Assembly (NCBI RefSeq): GCF_024679245.1
Contig: NC_090179.1
Span: forward strand, 9,730,827-9,794,826
DNA length: 64,000 nucleotides
Direction of reading: 5' to 3'
Source of the DNA: Pseudorasbora parva
Taxonomy: Eukaryota; Chordata; Actinopteri; Cypriniformes; Gobionidae
A program made the translations under genes and the position numbers. Under the pieces are notes generated by a model. It saw only the letters and a program-made list of their open reading frames with translations, was not told the DNA's origin and ran no database searches. Below are positions 49,713 through 64,000 of the stretch, one piece after another (positions within the stretch are counted from its first letter, which is position 1; each line of letters begins with the position of its first letter).

Positions 49713-51000
49713 AATCTCATAATGATATCTTTGGCTAATAAAACAAATGTAATAATGAAATAAATAAATGTCGATCTGCATTCGAGTCAAAACATGATGT
49801 TAATTTTTCTGTCTGAATAAATTCATTTAATTAAAAAAATACATTAAAATGCAATTCAGGTAAACAATGAAACATGTTTTTACATTTTCAATTAACATGA
49901 ATTCATGACAGGCCCTCATGAGTGTATAAATGAATGAAGAGCTGTTCCAAAAAAACTTAGTTCTTCAGTCAGAAAGGACAGAAAATTCTCACTGGATTTG
50001 TTCTTCATGCTTAATGTGTCATTTGTTCAGAGTATGTAGTGTTAATAAAAGTAATACTAATAAAGATATTGTGGTAGACACGATGGGTTTGAGAACATCT
50101 TTTAAACATTTTGTAGAATTACTAATTTATACCTCTGAAATATCAAAGTGCTTGTTTGGTTGATACTTGTAAATGTAGTATTACAATATTATAGTAGGTA
50201 TTTCATTAATTTATTATAGTTGTGTTGATGATAGTCATGATCATATAGTCAAAATCTAAAAATGTCTGTTTAAAACTCCCCTACTTGAACATCATTGTCC
50301 ATGTTCATTGTTCAATTGGTGCTGGTCAAGCATCTATTATTATAGAGGCTATTGCTCACATGTACAGGTTCCTCATGTAGGTAATCAGGAAAAATATTAA
50401 TTGATGTATAAAAATGGCATACATTTTTTTCTGATAAGATACAAAAAATCGTCCAGCCTCAGCTAAATTACTCATTTGCAAACACTATGTTAATTTCAAC
50501 AGTTATATTTCACCATTTACACACTTAATTTTATTTTATTTCATATTCCTAGGTGTGCTGCTGGAGTTATTAATCAGACAGCACAACAAATGGGCAGGAT
50601 TACTTTCTATTTATGATTTTGTTTTGAGACTCATATTTTTGCTGTGGGAATGTAAAACTATAGTATATAAGATAGTTCTTACAGATGTACAATTTACACA
50701 AAAAATACATAAATAATATGGTTAATATACCAATGCAAATATAATGGAGATAAAGACTATGCATGAAAACATCAGCACCGTTAGTTGTGAATATGGTTTT
50801 ACACACGTTGACCTGCAATGCACTGCACGGTACACTGACACAGTTATGTAAAATTCGTGATACCACCGACACCGATTCGTTTTACAGATGCTCTTAGGTG
50901 ACATATACGCAGTAATACGAAAAAAGAACGCGTATAATATGTATACATAGTGTTTTATAATCACACCTCAAATATTTAGGAATACTACACAAAACGGAAC
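49713..51000. other. per1 first intron, no other feature seen
   Basis: AT-rich DNA with no recognised exon or transposon. Confidence 0.45.
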
Positions 51001-51101
51001 GATTTAAAAAATATCTGCGCATGCGCAGTACGCGAGAGGTTATGCAACAGTTTTTGTTTGAACGCCTATGCTATAAACATAAGTAGTCTAAAGTCACAAA
51101 C

Positions 51102-51375
51102 CTGTAAGAGCACGCCGTATTCAGGTTTTATCCCAGGTGTTTGGTCGTGTCAATGTTTTCCTTGGATATTTTTGTCAGAGTGAGACACACGCAAGAGTCC
51201 CGGCATACTGTAGCCTACTGCCGGTCACGATTACCTCTGAACGCAGTGGCTCACGCGCTGACCTCAATCCTGGCCCCTCCCCTTCTACTTCCTATTGGCT
51301 ACCACAACAGGGGTTCCCATGGAAATCACCGCTGAGTGACGTCAACCCGTGCTCATTGGTGTATAGCTGCGCCAG
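51102..51375 (-). other. Inferred 5' non-coding exon of per1
   Basis: A donor CTCTTACAG/GTTTGTG on the - strand puts the exon end at 51102. Upstream is locally GC-rich with CpGs. Its 5' limit depends on where transcription starts (a CATAAAGAG TATA-like word lies near 51380). No coding frame is implied. Confidence 0.4.
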
Positions 51376-51398
51376 TCTCTTTATGTAAACTGCACGTG
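51337..51398 (-). promoter_or_regulatory. per1 promoter: CRE, D-box and E-box cluster
   Basis: Three palindromic or near-palindromic consensus sites lie within 62 bp: a full CRE TGACGTCA (51337-51344), a perfect D-box TTATGTAA (51381-51388) and a canonical E-box CACGTG (51393-51398), the last two only 4 bp apart. A CCAAT box (ATTGGT on the + strand) is at about 51355. In mammals Per1 is driven by CLOCK:BMAL at E-boxes, by PAR-bZIP factors and E4BP4 at a D-box, and by CREB at a CRE. In zebrafish, paired E- and D-boxes mediate light induction of clock genes. The CRE may lie just downstream of the start site, depending on where transcription begins. Confidence 0.75.
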
Positions 51399-51429
51399 GA
51401 ATCCCACGCTGATGTTATGTCGCGGAAAG

Positions 51430-53075
51430 TGGAGTAAGCACATAAAGTTCAAAACTACGGTGCCGTTTCTAACATATATGAAGAGAAAATATGATTCGTT
51501 ATTCCGAGTACTGATGTACTCAATTATATTTAACCTCCTGACTGCCATTTTATTTTAGTGAATTTCTCTGACACTGTTTAAATTCCGGATGTCTTGTAAA
51601 AAGCACATTCAGGGCTTTTCAGAGATACCATTTGTTTTGAGGTTTCACCTGGACAACAACTTATCCTTGGTCTTTAAAAAGAATGAATGATCAAATTTAG
51701 CACTTTTTTATGGAAATATTATAATAATATATACATAAAATATATATTTTTAATTATCATTTGAATCTGACAATTTTTTTCATTGGACAACAGCTCAGGA
51801 AAATGTCAAAATACGTTACAAAACAGGGCAATCATTTCAAACATGTCCACCGTAGAGGACTTATAGCATGTTTATCAGACATTTTGGGAGACATACGTGA
51901 ATAGGAAAACATTGCTATCAATGTTCCTATACAACATTATATATTATGAAAATGTTACCAATTATTACTCCCATTATTTTGTCATTATGTAGCTCAAATA
52001 ACACATTATATGCAATTTGGAGACAGTGTAGAGATATTGCATTGAATGGGAAAACCCATGTATGGCCATTTACCTACATATTGCATAAATTAAAATAGTA
52101 TATCAATTAATTCCATTATATCTTTCATAAAATAGTTGAGAATCATCTTTAAACAATCATCTTTTGGTTAAAAAAAAATCCTGAATCCTGAAAAAAATAT
52201 AACAACCTTTTGTTTTGCCTATAGATACATGTCATTACATTATATTTTCATGGTCCACTATATAGCATAACTTATAAAATATAATTTAAAAAGTTTCCAT
52301 TTGTTTCTTATGCTCTAAACAATATATTGACATAAAATATGACTAAATTCAAAAGACTTTTGAAGACGTAGTCTGGACCGACACATTGACTGTTGTATAA
52401 TGGCACAGGAGACACACCCACACATACATAATACTGGCTCAGACACCCAATAGTATTTCAGAGCACCTCAACTGGGGCAGAGAATAATACAGACTGACTG
52501 AGCATGAAAACATCCCTTTAATTAGTATGAACAGTTTGGACACAATTACTGACTTTGCTTTTACAGGGCTCCAGACTAACACTTTAGAGCAGCAGCACTG
52601 GTGCTAACATCTTAATCATAAAAAGTACTATTGTTTTGCATTAATAAGTGCAGTCACTAATAATATTACATGTTTATTTGGAAATGCACATTTGACAGTT
52701 GTAGGGATGAGTATGCTGGGGTGTTTCTCCTAAAGTCCACAATTATCTTCACTGTTTTTAAGCATGTTCAGCTCCAGGTTGTTGTGCAAGCCAACTCTTT
52801 GTGCTCAATGTACAGGCGTTGAATGTGAATGTCACACTATCTACACTAGCTATCCTGTACGCCATGAGTGCATATTAATAGCATTCACCCCTTTTTCACG
52901 TTTTGATTTTTTACTACAGTAAAAATAGGCTAATCATCGATAGATTAAATGGTGTTGTGCCCTTGTGGACAGAAAAGCACATTGTTATAAAAATGTTATT
53001 TTGATATAAATATATTTAATTAAACTCACAAAAATGATTTACCCCATTTAGTCTCAAAAAGGATATTCTTATGAT
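51430..53075. other. Upstream of per1, no gene seen
   Basis: AT-rich intergenic DNA between the per1 promoter and the rearranged Tc1 element; no exon, RNA gene or clear transposon recognised. Confidence 0.5.
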
Positions 53076-53079
53076 ATAT

Positions 53080-53669
53080 ACAAGTCCTTCTCAAAAAATT
53101 AGCATATGTGATAAAAGTTCATTCTTTTCCATAATGTAATGATAAAAATTAAACTTTCATATATTTTAGATTCATTGCACACCAACTGAAATATTTCAGG
53201 TCTTTTATTGTTTTAATACTGATGAATTTGGCATACAGCTCATGAAAACCCAAAATTCTTCTTAAAAGGGGGGTGAAACACTCAGTTTCAGTCAATCTCA
53301 TGTCAATCTTGAGTACCTATAGAGTAGTATTGCATCCTTCATATCTCCGAAAAGTATTTAGTTTTATTATATTTATAAAAGAAATATGGGCTGTACAGAG
53401 TCTTTCCGGAAAAAAACGAGCGCCTGGAGGCGTATCGAGTGGGCAGTTATGATTGCGGTTTTGAGCAATGAACCCGGCTGTGAGTTTTTAAAAGCCTCAG
53501 GAATCTTTTGCAGGTGTTTAGAGTTAAGCCAAAATCATCAGTATTAAAACAATAAAAGACCTGAAATATTTCAGTGAATCTAAAATATATGACAGTTAAA
53601 TTTTTATCATTACATTGGAAAATAATGAACTTTTATCACATGCTAATTTTTTGAGAATGACCTGTATAT
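53080..53669. mobile_element. Rearranged foldback derivative of the 8.9-kb Tc1 family
   Basis: Both ends are the same (right) end of the Tc1 family B: CTTCTCAAAAAATTAGCATA at left and its complement at right. The order is: inverted right end (53080-53258), an unrelated CACTCAGTTTCAGTCAATCT block (53266-53445), an inverted piece of the left subterminal region (CTTTTGCAGGTGTTTAGAGTTAA, about 53505), and a right end (53527-53669). The transposase is absent. Confidence 0.75.
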
Positions 53670-53754
53670 ATTTATATTATTATTTTTTCTCATTAATGTA
53701 CACACAGCACCCCATATTGACAGAAAAGCACAGAATTGTTTATTTTTTAATAAA

Positions 53755-54370
53755 TCTGCAAAAATGGAAGAAAAAAAAAAAAACCTTGTGGAAAGCCTTC
53801 CCAGAATATTTAAAGCTCTGCAAATGGCAGGGGTGACTTGCATGTGTGACGTGAGACATATGTTGGGATTTTACAGATACATTTAATGACGTCAAGATGT
53901 TATCTTTCCTGGGAAGCAAGACAATGCCAGGCCTCATTCTGCACGTCCTACAACAGAGTTGTTTCACCATACAGGACTAGGACTGGTCTGCCTGAACTCC
54001 AGATCCGTCTCCTATTGAAAATGTATGTCCCATCATGAAAAGGATAATCAGAAAATGACAACCGCGGACTGCTGAGCAGATGTCTTATATCAGGGGAGAT
54101 TGGACAAATATTCCACATGTAAAACTTAAACAATTATTATCCTCATTTTACCAAAATTTAAAAAGTGTAATGAAAAGGAAAGGTGATGCCTCTGTTCCAA
54201 CTTTTTTGGAGTGTGTGGCAGCCATAAAAATCTAAATTTGTCAAGTCATTCAGTGAAAACATTGGACTTTTTGTTCTTCTGAAAGCTGGAAGAGAATGAA
54301 CAAAATCACAGATTCTTCATGTTGTTAAATTTTACAAAATGTCCCAACTTTTGGTTTGGGGTTGTATTTT
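53755..54370. mobile_element. Degenerate DNA-transposon remnant
   Basis: A stretch near 53975-54060 reads, with breaks, like the C-terminal end of a transposase (an SPIENV-like motif). The 3' part (CAACTTTTTTGGAGTGTGTG and TGTCCCAACTTTTGGTTTGG) matches the ends of a transposon family common in fish. Neither end was delimited. Confidence 0.45.
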
Positions 54371-57059
54371 GTTTGGTTCGCTTCATGAGAATGACTCAGT
54401 TTTTAGGATTTGAATTAGCAGAACAACTGTTCACAAGCTTTTGGGATTTAATTTTGGTTGTTGTGTGTTGGAAAAAATAAAAAAAGACAAAAAAAATAAA
54501 ATAGAACAGACCACTGAATGTGACCCACAATCTCTGAATCCCTTCCGTGGACAAAGAATATTTACAATGACAACAATAAAACCTCAGTCACATTTAAACG
54601 TTTCCAACAAATAAATGGATTGCTTTCTTTCAGCTGGTTGAACACATTTTTATTTGGACATTTCCACTGTGTGTCGGCTGAAGCAGCAGCGACTGCTTTC
54701 ATGGTAACCAGTGAACAGAATTCTGCAAAACTAGAGAAAACAAATGTGATGCAATAAAATCTCTACCCTGAGAGATAATACGCTTCTCTTCCCTGGAAAC
54801 GATGCAATGGAGAATGACTGTGAATATGGCAAAAACAAAACAAAAGGTGCAAGTCTCTGTATTAATGCCATGGCGATCCAATCATGCAACGCAGCGTGAC
54901 GTTGCTTCCCATTCACTAAATAGCTGGCATAGTGAAGAGCAGGATATCCAAGATCTGCATTAGAAAGCAAAAATAATTCCATGATAATTTACATCTGCAT
55001 ACCAGTGCAACTGTTTAAGGCAAATGTCATCAGACTCTCCTTTTTTGAAACAGATTTCAAGTCTTGAATTTCTATTAATCTAAAGTACTGTGTTAAGTCA
55101 GTTATTCATATATTTTGCTGTAGTGTATCAGTAGGAAATATCAGTTTACGTTTCCGAAATTTCCTCTTGCAATTAACTGAGATTTGTGTATGCACAAGGA
55201 GTCTGACAACAGCCCTTATTAGGGCCTTCATAAATCTCACTTTATTAATAATGGCAAACGAATGTTTGGAAATATAATCTGATATTTCCCACTGATGAAC
55301 TACAGTAAAAGATACAAATAACTGGCTTAAAACCATTTTTATTTGGTGAAAATATGAATGTGCCAAATACTTTTACACAGTACTGTATATAAATGGTGTA
55401 ATTACATATTAATACCCCTCCCCCCATCAAACTGAAATTATAAAGAAGAGTTCAATGAAAACAACTTTTATTTCTACGAAATGGGCGAGACAGAGCAAAG
55501 CCTGTATTAAACGTTTCAGTGAAATCAAAGGTCATCAGTGTAACATACAGCAGCACGAGCGCACACGCATACTCTCTCGTAATAGGTTTACAGTTGCACA
55601 TTTACGTTTGCATATTGCACCAAGGCATCAACACATCCCCTAATAGCATATGGAGTAGGGCCATTGGACATTAGAGTAAAACCTATTCTAGTATAAATTG
55701 TAATTTCTTTGCTAGACACAAATCGTAATTCTTAATCTCTTATACACCATAACAGCACAGGAAATGAACGTATAATTCTCTGGAATGTTGGTCCTATACT
55801 CTTTGCATTACTCTTAATAACTCTCTATATCACAGTACACAGTCTTTCCTCCCATTCACACATTCAGTGTAAAAATAACATGCTCAGTGCATCTACACAT
55901 CTCTAGTCACACAGCCAACAAGAAAAGCAGCACTAGAGTCATTGATAATTACTGTCTGTGCTTTAAAATATAGGCATTGACCAGTGATTACTATTGCCTG
56001 AGCTGTCAGTCACGACAGCTAGACCTCCCCTTTTTGGTCCGCTGAGTCTTTTGTGCAGATATTCTGACTAAATAGTCCATTGAAATATAATTTTGAGTTT
56101 TGATATGCAGGCATATACAGTTTTAAGCCCATTTAAACCTGTGAATTACTCTCAAAATAACAGGCACCAAAATAAGCAATTTTCATGGACTGTACCATTC
56201 AACAACAGGTTTGGCTACAATGCTGAGGAATATATTTTATGGCTAGCACCATAGAACAAACTACATGATAGCGATGTTGGGGAAGGCCCTCAATCTTCAC
56301 AGTGTTTGTTCAAAGTGATCCTCAATCCAATATTTGAGTAAAGCCTCTTCAATTTTACAGCAATTTCTGCTAGACTGTACATAAAGTAGCACTGTAGATA
56401 CAATAGGTACAGTGCTTTACCTTTACAACGTTTAAAACTCATAAAATATTTATACCTATAACATGATTCCAGTGTTTTTAAGACTATTTCTCATAATAAA
56501 GTAGTCTGGCACATACAGTTTAAAAGACAAACAAATTCAAAAGAAATTACAAACAACACGTTTCTTGTGCAGTGAGGCACATGTTTACCTTTTGGTCTGA
56601 TAAGATGCACTTCCTCTGAGCTTGTGCTCTGATTGGTCCATTTTCAAAAGTCCCGATACATTAACACATTAAAACTCATTCCTGGATGGCCAAAACCTGC
56701 CCTTGTTGTTTCAAGGTTAAGAAACTCTTCTTTCCCCCCAGAAGGACAGGCTGGAGTTATTAACAGTTTACTGATTTTTCAGTGGAGGAAAATGCAGAAG
56801 TTCTTTCTTTTATTACCTTCTATAAGGCTATTAAATCCAATGTCAAGTCAGGGTTTTGCATGGCTCTAATATGGTCAGAGGCAGTTGATGTCCAACACAA
56901 CAAACGGGTAAAAGCTTAGATCCATGCAATTTGGCCATCAATTTTCTAAAATTCAAAGCTGGTTTTACTGTAGTAAACAGTTTTGCTGCACATAATGGTG
57001 CTTTATGGTGAACCCTGACTTCAGTTTGGAGAGATGTTTGTGTGGCCAGATGTTAGTGT
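54371..57059 (-). other. Probable pik3cb 3' UTR and downstream DNA
   Basis: No transposon or coding exon was recognised over 2.7 kb beyond the pik3cb stop. The absence of repeats contrasts with the rest of the window and would fit a long 3' UTR. Candidate - strand AATAAA signals exist, for example at 54649-54654, but the true end cannot be chosen from sequence. Confidence 0.35.
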
Positions 57060-63835
<6,776 letters not shown>

Positions 63836-64000
63836 TTAAAGCCATTAACTGCAACTGAATACAGCTGTCACTCCCTGTGCTTAATCCTGTTATATACACA
63901 TACAGTACTTTTGGGAGTGCCAACTGAATGTACTCCAGGTACTGAGAAACACATTTAAACAAATGTGTGTAATGAGTATAGAACCAAACTCAATTAAAAC

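Noticed and set aside
54699..54982. Overlapping - strand frames suggesting an extra exon downstream of pik3cb
   Set aside because: pik3cb already has its normal C-terminal exon and stop at 57060, and these frames resemble no known protein.

Overview
The window reads as nuclear DNA of a teleost fish, most likely a cyprinid. It holds vertebrate multi-exon genes with GT/AG introns in AT-rich DNA crowded with Tc1-like transposons, L2/CR1-type LINE 3' ends, palindromic MITEs, LTR elements and very long CA/TG microsatellites. Nothing bacterial or viral was seen. All gene models were built by hand from splice sites, reading frame and remembered family sequences.

Layout: 1-13.2 kb is gene-free and made mostly of transposable elements. 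It contains a Tc1-like remnant (1-478), a possible 5.3 kb element whose inverted ends carry minisatellite arrays (3.53-8.84 kb) and a dead Tc1-like transposon (8.89-10.31 kb). From 13.3 to 14.9 kb is a four-exon + strand Hairy/E(spl) repressor of the Her8 type. A large palindromic repeat and a LINE 3' end separate it from a second four-exon + strand gene at 19.8-20.8 kb, a Hes6/Her13-type protein. Both proteins end in WRPW.

From 51.4 down to about 22.9 kb, on the - strand and convergent with the Hes6-type gene, lies a complete period gene. It has 21 coding exons that join in frame into 1357 codons (1323 if a 102-nt putative intron is removed), and it looks like per1. Its probable promoter at 51.3-51.4 kb carries a CRE, a D-box and an E-box within about 60 bp. 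A 4.79 kb LTR retrotransposon with two apparently identical 1038-bp LTRs sits in one intron, 22 nt from a splice donor, in the same orientation as the gene. A solo LTR and a second probable one lie in other per1 introns.

From 57.06 kb to the right edge are the last five exons (- strand) of pik3cb, encoding the kinase-domain C-terminus of PI3K p110-beta; the gene continues past the window.

How the genes relate: per1 is a core negative limb of the circadian clock. HES-family genes are bHLH-Orange repressors, usually downstream of or antagonistic to Notch/Hes1. HES genes next to PER genes also occur in mammals (HES7-PER1, HES6-PER2), so the linkage is probably ancestral. The most useful observations are the young LTR element inside per1, local deviations in otherwise conserved PER motifs, the E/D/CRE cluster, and a pik3cb splice acceptor whose polypyrimidine tract is a TG repeat of nearly 290 bp.
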